DNA from: Neobacillus mesonae
GTDB lineage: Bacteria > Bacillota > Bacilli > Paenibacillales > Paenibacillaceae
Assembly (NCBI GenBank): GCA_023715865.1
Contig: JAMBOW010000002.1
Span: 310,001-374,000, forward strand
DNA: 64,000 nucleotides
Reading direction: 5' to 3'
The notes beneath the pieces were generated by a model. It made no database searches and had not been told where the DNA came from. It saw only the letters and a list, made by a program, of their open reading frames with translations. The position numbers and the translations under genes were made by a program. Positions 25,668 through 34,037 of the stretch are shown piece after piece (positions within the stretch are counted from its first letter, which is position 1; every line of letters begins with the position of its first letter).

Positions 25668-26534
25668 TTAGAACACCACCACATCGATGAGAGTAAACAC
25701 TAGAATGACCATGCTGACCCAGCTGTTCAGGGTGAAAAATGCGGTCTGTACTCGACTCATATCGTTAGGTGATACAATAATGTGCTCATAAATGAGCAGT
25801 CCACATGATATCAGTATACCTATTGCGTATATCCAGCTCAAATCGGTCATGAAAATTAATGCAATGAATCCGATAGCCGTTAATAGATGGAAATACTTTG
25901 CAATTTGCAGTGCTCCGTGGATGCCAAAACGGGAAGGGATGGAATAAACGCCTTCCTTTTGGTCGAAATCAATATCCTGACATGCATAAATAATATCAAA
26001 GCCCGCTGTCCATAATGCAGCAGAAAGATATAATATGATGGCCGTAAGATTTACTTCTCCCGTAACGGCGACCCATCCGCCAAGCGGTGCAAGCGCAATT
26101 GTAAAGCCGAGGACCACATGACAAAGCCAGGTAAACCGTTTCGTATAGGAATAAATGACAAGTAGAAATACCGCGATGGGAAGTAACTTGACGGATAATG
26201 GATTAAGCTGCGAAGCTGCCCAGAATAATAGAACAAAAGAGATAATAACAAATATAACAACTTCGCTGATTTTTAATAATCCGGCAGGGATGGCTCGTCC
26301 TGCTGTACGAGGATTTTTACCGTCAATAACCCGGTCAATCATTCGGTTAAGTCCAAATGCCGCGCTCCGCGCTCCTACCATGGCAAGAAGGATCCAACCA
26401 ATCTCGGCCCATGCAGGCATTTGTCCCTTTATCTCCGTAGAGCCTAGAATAGCGCCCATAAAAGCAAAAGGCAGAGCAAACAAAGTATGCTCTATTTTAA
26501 TCATTTCAAGAAAAACACCAATCTTTTTAAACAT
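25668..26534 (-). CDS. UbiA-family polyprenyltransferase (4-hydroxybenzoate octaprenyltransferase-like, MqnP candidate)
   Basis: A 288-aa membrane enzyme with about eight helices and both Asp-rich motifs: NRMIDRVIDGKNPRTAGRAIP for the prenyl diphosphate, and DIIYACQDIDFDQKEGVYSIP. It attaches the polyprenyl tail to the aromatic ring. The sequence is closer in feel to UbiA/MqnP than to Bacillus MenA, fitting the futalosine context. ATG 26534 has AAGGAGAG upstream and overlaps the menG end by 8 bp. Confidence 0.92.
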   Translation of the reverse strand: MFKKIGVFLEMIKIEHTLFALPFAFMGAILGSTEIKGQMPAWAEIGWILLAMVGARSAAFGLNRMIDRVIDGKNPRTAGRAIPAGLLKISEVVIFVIISFVLLFWAASQLNPLSVKLLPIAVFLLVIYSYTKRFTWLCHVVLGFTIALAPLGGWVAVTGEVNLTAIILYLSAALWTAGFDIIYACQDIDFDQKEGVYSIPSRFGIHGALQIAKYFHLLTAIGFIALIFMTDLSWIYAIGILISCGLLIYEHIIVSPNDMSRVQTAFFTLNSWVSMVILVFTLIDVVVF

Positions 26535-27255
26535 GCTGACTCTCCTTGATCCCAATATGTAATGCTGCGATTCCGCCGGTTAGAGCGTAGGATTTAACAT
26601 CCTTAAGTCCCGTCTCTGTGAAGATCTGTTCTAGCTCTAATCTTCCTGGGAATAGCGCAAGGGAATCAGGGAGCCACTTGTACTGCTCATAACGTTTAGC
26701 AAGAAGCTTGCCCATAAAAGGCAGTATTTGTTTAAAATAAAGATAATAAATGCCTTTAAATGGCTGCCAGGTCGGCTTTGAAAGCTCGAGACATACAACC
26801 ATTCCTCCTGGCTTAACAACTCGCTGCATCTCCGATAATACCTGTCTTAAATCAGGCACATTGCGCAAGCCGAAACCGATGGTCACATAATCAAAAGAAT
26901 GATCGTCATAAGGAAGCTGCATTGCATTTCCTTGAACCAGCGTAATTTGCCGCTCACGTCCGTGCTGTTCAATCTTATCCTTACCAACCGCAAGCATGTT
27001 GCTGCTGAAATCGAGGCCTTCGATGTGACCCGTTTCACTTGCTTCTGCAAGGCTGAGCGTCCAGTCACAGGTACCACAGCATACATCCAGCGCGGTTTGT
27101 CCCTTCTGCACGTTCATCTTCTTCATTGTAAATTTCCGCCATGCTTTATGGCGCCTGAAACTGAGCGTATCGTTCATAAAGTCATAGTTGCGGGCAATGC
27201 TCTGAAACACCGAATGAACGTACTGCTCCTTCGGTTTGTCTCCTTCATGCTGCAT
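26527..27255 (-). CDS. menG: Demethylmenaquinone methyltransferase
   Basis: A 242-aa SAM-dependent UbiE/MenG methyltransferase. It has ALDVCCGTCDWTLSLAEASE (SAM motif I), GLDFSSNMLAVGK and FDYVTIGFGLRNVPD. It carries out the final C-methylation of menaquinone. It is the second gene of the block, directly after hepS, as in Bacillus (hepS-menG-hepT), but here three extra genes separate it from hepT. Confidence 0.95.
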   Translation of the reverse strand: MQHEGDKPKEQYVHSVFQSIARNYDFMNDTLSFRRHKAWRKFTMKKMNVQKGQTALDVCCGTCDWTLSLAEASETGHIEGLDFSSNMLAVGKDKIEQHGRERQITLVQGNAMQLPYDDHSFDYVTIGFGLRNVPDLRQVLSEMQRVVKPGGMVVCLELSKPTWQPFKGIYYLYFKQILPFMGKLLAKRYEQYKWLPDSLALFPGRLELEQIFTETGLKDVKSYALTGGIAALHIGIKESQHV

Positions 27256-27280
27256 GTTCGAACCACCTTTTATTCACTTA

Positions 27281-28141
27281 TCAAACAACCTTACCAGGAG
27301 CTCTGTACGTACGGTATGATTCCATGATCTTCATGAGTTCCAGGACATCCACCTGATCCATGCTCCCGTCCTTTATGGCTCTTTCCGTATCCATAACAGA
27401 CTGACTCAGCTTGTCCGTCAAGAGTTCCATCGTTCTGTGCTTCATCGTGAGCTGAATCCATTCATTAGAATCCAACTGGTTTCTACTCAAAGCTTCCCGG
27501 ATCTTCGAATCCGCATTCTCATAGATATGAAGATAAGCAAAACGATTGCGTGAGCGCTCAATATCCCTCACATTCTCGATTTCCTCGATAATCGTATCCA
27601 TCAGGCTGATCGAGCTGAGCAGCTGATCGAACTGAATCTGCTTCTCTTCTGCGATCATACTTTGAAAAGAAAGAAACAGCTGCTTCTTCAGCTGTACCGA
27701 TTCCCTCATATATTCTTCTGCAGTGACTAACTGCTTCTTCATCCGGTTATAGAGACCCATCTTCCGTTCGTTCAGGATGCAGATTCCTTGACTCAAGGAT
27801 GCGACAACAGATACTTGTCCTGCAGCAGCCAGAAGCTGATAAAAGCGTGCACTGAAATAATCCCCTCCCAGCACTTTGAGCTGACGGGAACGCATATCCT
27901 CTTCTTTCAGATCCTCTTCATGCACATCAATCATCTCATGAGTATCAAGGCCCATTTGTACAAGGGCAGTCACAAGGGAATACAATTCACTATGCTCAGC
28001 TGAACGCACCTGTCCGTGATTCAAAAAAAAATGAAGCAGCCGGACACGGCCGTCAGGAAAATTTGGAATTTCCGTATGCCGCTGAATCATGTCGTAGTTT
28101 GTATATTTTTTTGCAAGATTTGGTATGCGGTATGTAGTCAT
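27281..28141 (-). CDS. hepS: Heptaprenyl diphosphate synthase component I (HepS)
   Basis: A 286-aa all-helical regulatory subunit of the heterodimeric heptaprenyl diphosphate synthase. The segment RVRLLHFFLNHGQVRSAEHSELYSLVTALVQMGLDTHEMI is the recognisable core. It has no Asp-rich motif of its own, as expected for component I. It starts at ATG after GGAGGACAGG. Confidence 0.92.
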   Translation of the reverse strand: MTTYRIPNLAKKYTNYDMIQRHTEIPNFPDGRVRLLHFFLNHGQVRSAEHSELYSLVTALVQMGLDTHEMIDVHEEDLKEEDMRSRQLKVLGGDYFSARFYQLLAAAGQVSVVASLSQGICILNERKMGLYNRMKKQLVTAEEYMRESVQLKKQLFLSFQSMIAEEKQIQFDQLLSSISLMDTIIEEIENVRDIERSRNRFAYLHIYENADSKIREALSRNQLDSNEWIQLTMKHRTMELLTDKLSQSVMDTERAIKDGSMDQVDVLELMKIMESYRTYRAPGKVV

Positions 28142-28241
28142 CCTGTCCTCCGAGCCATTTTAAAAATATAAGTGATATGCTCACAATCTTATCTATTATA
28201 GCATACGTTCTAAACGATCGCACAGGCATCATTACCCCATT

Positions 28242-28784
28242 TCAACGTAAAATGAACTGTTTACGCCATAAATTCGTCTCGGACATATGAAACCATTTTT
28301 TGAGTTCGTCTGGAAGCTCAGGATTCTTCCATTCTTTAAGCATATTAAGTGCTTCAGGACGCCATTCACTCCTTCTAATGTCTGCCGATAGCAGCATATG
28401 CCTGCTCCCAAGCCACTCATCTTCCGCCATGACGCGCAGCATCAGCTGCTGAACATTTGCTGTCTCCTCAAAGGAAAAGGAAGCGACGCTCGCCATATCC
28501 GTATAAATATCTGAAGGGACAATGGCACCGCCTTCCACTTTCAAATCCAGCGTTAGAACATCATTACTCCATCTCACTTTGCTGATAGGTGCAGACAGCT
28601 TGAGCTCATGTAATGAATCCACTAGATTATGATCATCTAATTTGAAGTGTTCTGTGTCCACTAGGACCTCACGAGACTCTTGAGGGATAAGGACTCCTTT
28701 TTGCAACGTAACAAAAGTAGCTAACAGCACTACAGTACCTAATGAGATGGAAAGGACCATGAGAATCACTTTCTTCTTATTCAA
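28242..28784 (-). CDS. Unknown membrane-anchored protein between mtrB and hepS
   Basis: A 180-aa protein with an N-terminal membrane anchor (residues ~5-27, ILMVLSISLGTVVLLATFVT) and a soluble extracytoplasmic domain of about 150 residues. I see no conserved motif I can name. The TTG start is supported by GGGAGG about 8 nt upstream. In Bacillus the mtrB-hepS interval has no such gene as far as I recall, so this may be a Paenibacillus-type gene. Confidence 0.75.
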   Translation of the reverse strand: MNKKKVILMVLSISLGTVVLLATFVTLQKGVLIPQESREVLVDTEHFKLDDHNLVDSLHELKLSAPISKVRWSNDVLTLDLKVEGGAIVPSDIYTDMASVASFSFEETANVQQLMLRVMAEDEWLGSRHMLLSADIRRSEWRPEALNMLKEWKNPELPDELKKWFHMSETNLWRKQFILR

Positions 28785-28850
28785 AAGCTACGCCTCCCGT
28801 CCTCCATATTCTGAACCTGCAAGACAAGGCCCATACCTCATTGTACAACG

Positions 28851-28872
28851 AAAAAAAGCAGGCTATGCCTGC
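28851..28872 (-). terminator. Terminator of mtrB
   Basis: The stem GCAGGC/GCCTGC with an ATA loop is followed by seven T on the minus strand, directly after the mtrB gene. Confidence 0.9.
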
Positions 28873-28899
28873 AAATTTTATCTGCTGTCCTTGTTCAAT

Positions 28900-29121
28900 T
28901 TATTGATCTACCTCAACCGTGCCGTGTTTTGTCATCACTTCTGCTTTGCCGCGCACTTTGATCGCAGACGTATGATCGGTAAATTGAGCAATCATAACCT
29001 CGCCTTTATCCAGCTTTTCCGTGTGATGAAATCTTGTATCGTGTCCTCGGGTCAGCCCAATGACGTGTACACCGTTTTCTTTTGCCTTAATCACGATATA
29101 GTCGCCTGTAGGAACTTCCAT
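28900..29121 (-). CDS. mtrB: Tryptophan RNA-binding attenuation protein (TRAP)
   Basis: A 73-aa protein with the TRAP core: [19 protein letters not shown], the RNA/Trp-binding [20 protein letters not shown] and the closing [17 protein letters not shown] assembles as an 11-mer ring; tryptophan fills the subunit interfaces and activates binding to (G/U)AG repeats. The trp leader at 18.7 kb provides such a target. In Bacillus mtrB follows mtrA/folE, which is missing here; mtrB instead sits between hbs and the unknown membrane protein gene. Confidence 0.97.
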   Translation of the reverse strand: MEVPTGDYIVIKAKENGVHVIGLTRGHDTRFHHTEKLDKGEVMIAQFTDHTSAIKVRGKAEVMTKHGTVEVDQ

Positions 29122-29148
29122 GCTTCACTGCCCCTTTCTATTAAAATG

Positions 29149-29176
29149 AAAAAAGCCGTGAACGAATTCACGGGCT
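29149..29176 (-). terminator. Terminator of hbs
   Basis: The stem GCCCGTGAA/TTCACGGC around ATTCGT is followed by six T on the minus strand. Confidence 0.9.
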
Positions 29177-29205
29177 TTTCGGTTACCTGATCGTATGTAG
29201 AAATC

Positions 29206-29478
29206 TTATTTGATTCCTTCTTTGAGCGCTTTACCCGGTTTGAAAGCAGGAATTTTGCTCGCTGGAATTTCGATTTCCTCACCAGTTTGCGGATTACGTC
29301 CTTTACGTGCAGAACGCTCGCGTACTTCAAAGTTACCAAAACCAACAAGTTGTACTTTATCCCCGTTTTGCAAAGCTTCGGAAATCGCTTCGAATACAGC
29401 GTCAACCGCTTTCGTTACATCCTTCTTCGGCAACTCAGTCGCCTCAGTTACTTGTGCAATCAGATCAGATTTATTCAT
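29206..29478 (-). CDS. hbs: HU family DNA-binding protein
   Basis: A 90-aa histone-like protein. It starts [20 protein letters not shown] and has the canonical [24 protein letters not shown] beta-arm with intercalating prolines. It compacts and bends DNA as a dimer. The start follows AGGAGGTG. It has its own promoter and terminator. It is full length, and its position between spoIVA and mtrB matches the Bacillus order. Confidence 0.98.
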   Translation of the reverse strand: MNKSDLIAQVTEATELPKKDVTKAVDAVFEAISEALQNGDKVQLVGFGNFEVRERSARKGRNPQTGEEIEIPASKIPAFKPGKALKEGIK

Positions 29479-29658
29479 GTGTATTCACCTCCTAAGAAAT
29501 ATCTTAAGTGTTATACTTTGTTTCCGTTTTACCGCAAAATATACGTAGCTAGGCTATTTTTATACTAACTAGGTTCATATGCCCGGCTCATAGCATCCGT
29601 ATCTTAGGTGGAAAAAATCTCTCCCGAAGGCTTCATTTTCCTTGAACGGACAAGCTTT

Positions 29659-29687
29659 ATAGTAATACAGTCAGAACACAATTTCAA
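29659..29687 (-). promoter_or_regulatory. Sigma-A promoter of hbs
   Basis: -35 TTGAAA (29682-29687), 17-bp spacer, -10 TACTAT (29659-29664), leaving a leader of about 170 nt before hbs. The leader is A/T-rich with no recognised riboswitch. Confidence 0.7.
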
Positions 29688-29749
29688 GTGAAATCAGCGC
29701 TATATATCTAATTTTAATAGAAAGATACAGGTTTTATATCAAAACACGC

Positions 29750-29785
29750 AAAATAACCGGAAGGCTTTACCCTCTCGGTTATTTT
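29750..29785 (-). terminator. Terminator of spoIVA
   Basis: AAAATAACCGAGAGG pairs with CCTTCCGGTTATTTT on the minus strand; the T-run is part of the stem, so it may work in both directions. Confidence 0.8.
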
Positions 29786-29825
29786 GGTATGAAGCTATAA
29801 ATTTCCGTTACAAGCCGATTCATGG

Positions 29826-31304
29826 TTAGAGTATGATAGCAATTAATCCGCCGGATCCTTCATTTATGATCCGTCCCAGCGTTTCCTGCAGCTTGTATCT
29901 CGCATTGTCTGGCATCATGGCTATTTTGCCTTGGATCCCCTCGCGTACGATCGAATGCAAGGATCTACCGAACATATCTGAATCCCATACCTTGATCGGG
30001 TCATTCTCAAAATCCTGCATAAGATAACGGACCAGCTCTTCACTCTGCTTCTCTGTACCTATGATCGGTGCAAACTCAGATTCAACATCTACCCTGATCA
30101 TATGAATGGAAGGAGCAGTTGCTTTCAATCTTACGCCGAATCTTGTTCCCTGGCGGATAAGCTCGGGTTCATCAAGTGCCATCTCAGCTAAGGATGGGGC
30201 AGCGATGCCGTAACCTGTTGTCTTCACCATCTCAAGTGCTTCAGCAAAACGATCATATTCCTTCTTCGCATGAGAAAAATCCTGCATCAGCTGAAGCAAA
30301 TGGTCCTTGCCTCTGATTTCGATCCCTACAACCTCATACAAAATTTGATCGTACAATTCGTCAGGTGCGTAGAGGTCAATTTCGGCTACACCCTGCCCCA
30401 TATTCATGCCGCTAAGTCCTGCACGGTCAATAAATTCATATTCCATGAATTGAGACACAACCCGGTCTACATCCCTCAGACGACGGATATCTTTGACTGT
30501 ATCACGGACAGAGTTCTCATAATTCGAACGCAGCCAGTGATTTTCGTTCAGTACCATAACCCAGCTCGGTAAGTTCACATTCACCTCATGAACCGGGAAT
30601 TCGTAGAGCACTTCTCTTAGAACGCCGGTCACATCATCCTCCGTCATGGTTGCTGCACTTACGGTCATGACCGGAATATCGTACTTCTCTGCGAGTTCTG
30701 CACGAAGCTGCTGTGCTTCTTCGCCTTTTGGCTTCGTCGAGTTGATGATGAGTACAAAAGGCTTACCGACTTCTTTAAGCTCTGCGATTACGCGTTCCTC
30801 AGACTCCACATAAGATTCCCGCGGGATCTCAGCAATGGTTCCATCTGTAGTCACGACCACTCCAAGCGTGGAATGCTCTTGAATGACCTTACGAGTGCCA
30901 ATCTCGGCTGCTTCCTGGAATGGAATAGGCTCTTCGAACCATGGAGTGGATATCATGCGCGGGCCATTCTCATCCTCATAGCCCTTTGCTCCTTCAACCG
31001 CATAGCCCACACAATCAACGAGTCTGACATTAACATCCAGCCCGTCAGCGACTTTAATCTGAACCGCTGTATTCGGCACGAATTTCGGTTCTGTTGTCAT
31101 AATGGTTTTGCCTGCTGCACTTTGAGGCAATTCGTCTACCGCGCGGACACGGTCCGAATCATTTGTAATATTCGGCAGTACGATCGTTTCCATAAAGCGT
31201 TTAATGAATGTTGATTTTCCTGTGCGAACTGCACCGACAACCCCAAGGTAAATGTCCCCGCCAGTGCGTTCGGCAATGTCTTTGAAAATGTCTACTTTTT
31301 CCAA
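29826..31304 (-). CDS. spoIVA: Stage IV sporulation protein A (spore coat morphogenetic ATPase)
   Basis: A 492-aa protein that polymerises on the forespore surface to base the spore coat. The Walker A motif G24-AVRTGKS-T32 lies in the N-terminal ATPase domain, a TRAFAC-like fold with a sensor region NSTKPKGEEAQQ. The C-terminal third ends in the hydrophobic tail GGLIAIIL used for basement attachment. It starts at TTG with GGAGGGG about 9 nt upstream, which is unusual but clear. A sigma-E-like promoter is seen ~310 bp upstream. Confidence 0.98.
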   Translation of the reverse strand: MEKVDIFKDIAERTGGDIYLGVVGAVRTGKSTFIKRFMETIVLPNITNDSDRVRAVDELPQSAAGKTIMTTEPKFVPNTAVQIKVADGLDVNVRLVDCVGYAVEGAKGYEDENGPRMISTPWFEEPIPFQEAAEIGTRKVIQEHSTLGVVVTTDGTIAEIPRESYVESEERVIAELKEVGKPFVLIINSTKPKGEEAQQLRAELAEKYDIPVMTVSAATMTEDDVTGVLREVLYEFPVHEVNVNLPSWVMVLNENHWLRSNYENSVRDTVKDIRRLRDVDRVVSQFMEYEFIDRAGLSGMNMGQGVAEIDLYAPDELYDQILYEVVGIEIRGKDHLLQLMQDFSHAKKEYDRFAEALEMVKTTGYGIAAPSLAEMALDEPELIRQGTRFGVRLKATAPSIHMIRVDVESEFAPIIGTEKQSEELVRYLMQDFENDPIKVWDSDMFGRSLHSIVREGIQGKIAMMPDNARYKLQETLGRIINEGSGGLIAIIL

Positions 31305-31611
31305 GTGAAATCCCCTCCTAAAAATACTCCGAAGGAAAAATGCTAAAGAGCATCCGCTTCGTTTTCAATCAGACGCAAAATCCTGTAAGCGGTAGAACAG
31401 CTTTTAAAAATTGCCCTGAAGTCGTTCGCCGCCGACAATCACATTCTGATGAAAGAGAAGATGAGCGGCGCAACTCGTACATGCTTTTGGACTAGTATCA
31501 TAGTATGTACATGACCACTGCAGTATGACGTCTTTTGCAAATTTTCTAAGACGGATTTTTATCGCAGAAGCAAGAATTACTCCGACGATAAGCCTCATTC
31601 CGCAGTCCATT
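31305..31611. other. Region between spoIVA and its putative sigma-E promoter
   Basis: About 300 bp. A 68-codon frame (31404-31610, minus) begins almost exactly at the predicted transcription start, has no ribosome binding site, and I do not call it. The stretch would be a long 5' leader of spoIVA. Confidence 0.5.
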
Positions 31612-31619
31612 CCACACTA

Positions 31620-31648
31620 AATATATGAATCTAAGATCATCTTTATGA
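31620..31648 (-). promoter_or_regulatory. Putative sigma-E promoter upstream of spoIVA
   Basis: -35-like TCATAAA (31642-31648), 14-bp spacer, -10-like CATATATT (31620-31627) on the minus strand. This fits the sigma-E pattern KMATATW-N14-CATACAHT at 6 of 7 and 7 of 8 positions. Sigma-E control of spoIVA is established in Bacillus. Confidence 0.6.
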
Positions 31649-31724
31649 CGAGAAAAATGTATTCTATTTTCGTTCCATTTTTGACTGCCAGGGTTTGAGG
31701 CTTTTGGTGCTACCGCTTCAAAAT

Positions 31725-31748
31725 AAAAAAAGCCGCACTCAGGCGGCT
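31725..31748 (-). terminator. Terminator of the yphF lipoprotein gene
   Basis: The stem AGCCGC/GCGGCT with a 6-nt loop is followed by seven T on the minus strand. Confidence 0.9.
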
Positions 31749-31762
31749 GAAAGATAACAACA

Positions 31763-32530
31763 TTATTTTAGCGAAAGCACGGCAATTGGAGTTGAACCAT
31801 CCCATAGATAGGTCAAAGATTTAACAGGAACATAATGCGACCTGTCTGTAAGCAATTCTCGCAAATCCTCTGTTTTAGAAGGCTGAAGACTCTCCCGCTC
31901 AATGATTTGCATTAAGTCAAAAGCATAATCAGCATAGACATTCCCTTCCTCATCTAACAGATACGAAAGCGGCTCTCCTGAATATACACTCGTTAATTCC
32001 GGTACCTGACTTGCTCCTCCTGTCAGCTGATCCACATCAACTGAATATACGCCAGGATTCAATTCTTCGAGTATCGGCCATTCATTGTGTGTCTGTCTAT
32101 AAGACTGCACCAATCGCTGAACATCATTCACTTTCTGAACAGTCACTAGATCCATCACTTTAATAGCCGGATCTGTCTCTTCTTCCTGAATCAGATAGTA
32201 AACACTGCCTCCTTTTTCAAAGGCGGTATTGGGTATATCATCCAGATATCCTTGCGTCTCGAGCTTGTTTAGATCAACGCGAAACTTTTCGTATCGGGGA
32301 GTCTCTTCACCTGCCGTTATGAGAGGCAGAATCTGCTGATCCTCCTGAAAAGAATCTACTGCATTCTGAATTCGATTAACACTGTCATCATAATTTACAA
32401 TCACCGGCTCGGCATTCTTGTTTGATCCCGAATACATACAGCCGGTCAGAAGGGCTGAAACCACAAGTATGACACTAAAAAGGAAAATACACCGCTTCAA
32501 CCTATCTAAAAATGCTCGATTGTGCGACAT
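31763..32530 (-). CDS. yphF: YphF-like sporulation-associated lipoprotein
   Basis: A 255-aa predicted lipoprotein: a hydrophobic signal followed by the lipobox LLTGC (Cys ~31), then an extracytoplasmic domain that appears duplicated (two segments each combining NRIQNAVDSF/QRLVQSYRQT, a PLIT/PILEE stretch, and a SxYYLIQEEE/LSYLLDEEGN segment). Position next to spoIVA and yphE supports YphF. The function is unknown. The ATG has only a weak ribosome binding site. Confidence 0.8.
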   Translation of the reverse strand: MSHNRAFLDRLKRCIFLFSVILVVSALLTGCMYSGSNKNAEPVIVNYDDSVNRIQNAVDSFQEDQQILPLITAGEETPRYEKFRVDLNKLETQGYLDDIPNTAFEKGGSVYYLIQEEETDPAIKVMDLVTVQKVNDVQRLVQSYRQTHNEWPILEELNPGVYSVDVDQLTGGASQVPELTSVYSGEPLSYLLDEEGNVYADYAFDLMQIIERESLQPSKTEDLRELLTDRSHYVPVKSLTYLWDGSTPIAVLSLK

Positions 32531-32584
32531 GTTATGTTCATTCCATTCTACCTGAATTGTTGTACATCCAATTCTTCTATTTGC

Positions 32585-32938
32585 CTACCATAACTCATCC
32601 CGTTCAGCTTGCTGCCGTTCCAGCTGTTTACGTATAGCGGCCTTTAGCTTGTCCTCGGGCACTTCAACTACCACAGAACTCTTTACAGCAGCCTGACATG
32701 CAAGCCTCGTTCCTTCGTTTAACCATGAACCCAGCTTATTCTTTTCCGCTATACCTGGCTTGCTTAGATGATTCTGTTCCCGGTCCTCGACCTTCACCTT
32801 GCACATTAAACAGCCAGCCTTCCCACCGCAGCGTGTAGGAATATGTATTCCGGCTCTGCGCCCTGCCTGAAGCAACGTCGTGCCCGGCTTTACGATAATT
32901 TCTTTACCGGCTGGCAGAAACGTTACTTTAATATCCAT
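32585..32938 (-). CDS. 2Fe-2S ferredoxin-like protein
   Basis: A 117-aa protein with the plant-type ferredoxin fold: beta-grasp start (DIKVTFLPAGKEIIVKPGTT), cluster motif CGGKAGCLMC (C37-x5-C43-x2-C46) and the fourth ligand in LACQAAV. A charged C-terminal helix extends ~25 residues beyond the usual domain. The redox partner is unknown. It is not in the equivalent Bacillus interval between yphF and yphE. Confidence 0.9.
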   Translation of the reverse strand: MDIKVTFLPAGKEIIVKPGTTLLQAGRRAGIHIPTRCGGKAGCLMCKVKVEDREQNHLSKPGIAEKNKLGSWLNEGTRLACQAAVKSSVVVEVPEDKLKAAIRKQLERQQAERDELW

Positions 32939-32980
32939 TTATGCATTTCCTTCCTCGCTGAATTCTCTATTTAATTGAGA

Positions 32981-33595
32981 CTAAAGTTTAATATTCAGCA
33001 GCTGTTCAATTTGCCTTAAATGCGGATCCGACCATACATTCCTGCGGATTAATAATCTTATTAAAGGAAGATGCTGCTCCTTATCTTCACTGATTTTGGC
33101 AGCGATGGGAGCGTAGCGGTCTTTTCTATCTCGCAATACATTAAACAGCAGCTCGTGACTAAGCGGGGTCAAGCTTACATGAAACTCAGTGTTCTTTATT
33201 GGGTGCCGTACACCTATGGAGCATAACAGCTCTGTCTCTGTACGATAGAGCGATCCGTTCGTACATATTTCAAATCCCCCTGAGAGTTCCACAGCAGCCT
33301 GCTCTACACGATAGTGACTCAGCAAAGATGTATAAGTCCCGCTTCGATCCAAGACTTGTTCATCCGTTGGAACTCCCGGAGCAAGCTTATGCAGTATTTT
33401 GGCAACATGAAAATCCGCATAGACATCAATATCATTAGGAGGCTGGGCAAGCTCCACTCCTTGCAGCTTCAAGCTGCTGCTTCCGCCCAATAGCCAGAGA
33501 TGCTCGTCCGTGTTCCACGCATTAACCAACACCTTTAAGGTTGTATCCAGCACCGCATCATGACTCCAATCATCTGGTGAAAATAGCCCTGCCAA
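32981..33595 (-). CDS. Nucleotidyltransferase-fold protein
   Basis: About 204 aa. The segment LWLLGGSSSLKLQGVELAQPPNDIDVYAD shows the GG[ST]-x-[ST] strand-turn and the D-x-D metal site of the nucleotidyltransferase superfamily (the minimal-domain, Pol-beta-like fold seen in toxin-antitoxin and aminoglycoside-type NTases). The substrate is not predictable. A GTG at 33604 and a TTG at 33595 compete; the latter has the better spacing from GGGAAG. The gene lies between yphE and the ferredoxin gene. Confidence 0.8.
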   Translation of the reverse strand: MAGLFSPDDWSHDAVLDTTLKVLVNAWNTDEHLWLLGGSSSLKLQGVELAQPPNDIDVYADFHVAKILHKLAPGVPTDEQVLDRSGTYTSLLSHYRVEQAAVELSGGFEICTNGSLYRTETELLCSIGVRHPIKNTEFHVSLTPLSHELLFNVLRDRKDRYAPIAAKISEDKEQHLPLIRLLIRRNVWSDPHLRQIEQLLNIKL

Positions 33596-33699
33596 TCGGC
33601 TCACCTTCCCTTTTTCCTCTATGTACTATTCTTGATGCTTAAGTAAGCAGCCGGGAATATGTAAAGCAGGAGCGAATATCCATTCCATTCTTGCTAAGC

Positions 33700-33879
33700 T
33701 TACATGATAGAGACTACCCCGCTTAAAAAACCAATTAACATAATAATAAAAGCAATCAAGGATAAAACTCCTTTTATTATACCCTTTGTTTTGGCCCTGG
33801 CAAAAGTAATGAGAAAAACAGACAATCCCATGATCAAGATGGCGATAATAGAAAGCCACATCTTATCCATTGCACTCAT
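33700..33879 (-). CDS. yphE: DUF2768 small membrane protein YphE
   Basis: A 59-aa protein with two hydrophobic helices (MWLSIIAILIMGLSVFLITF and VLSLIAFIIMLIGFLSGVV) separated by a short basic loop. Length, layout and locus match YphE/DUF2768, linked to sporulation by gene context. The ATG at 33879 follows GGAGGAAG. A longer frame (to 33933) has no ribosome binding site. Confidence 0.85.
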   Translation of the reverse strand: MSAMDKMWLSIIAILIMGLSVFLITFARAKTKGIIKGVLSLIAFIIMLIGFLSGVVSIM

Positions 33880-33976
33880 GAATTTGCTTCCTCCGCTGCA
33901 ACAATATTTGATATTATTTTCCTGATTGGACACGACCTATTATAACACGAAATATTGTCTCCGCTTCCAAGTAAAA

Positions 33977-34020
33977 GAAAAAAGAACAAAGATTTCAGGC
34001 AAATGCCGATTCTTTGTTCT
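33977..34020 (-). terminator. Terminator of spoVIF
   Basis: AGAACAAAGAATC-type arm pairs with GATCTTTGTTCT across a GCATTTGC-containing loop and is followed by six T on the minus strand. Confidence 0.88.
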
Positions 34021-34037
34021 ATCTCTCTTTACTATGT

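Noticed and set aside
31404..31610. 68-codon minus-strand frame before spoIVA with a C-x2-C pair
   Set aside because: It has no ribosome binding site and begins at the predicted transcript start; more likely leader.
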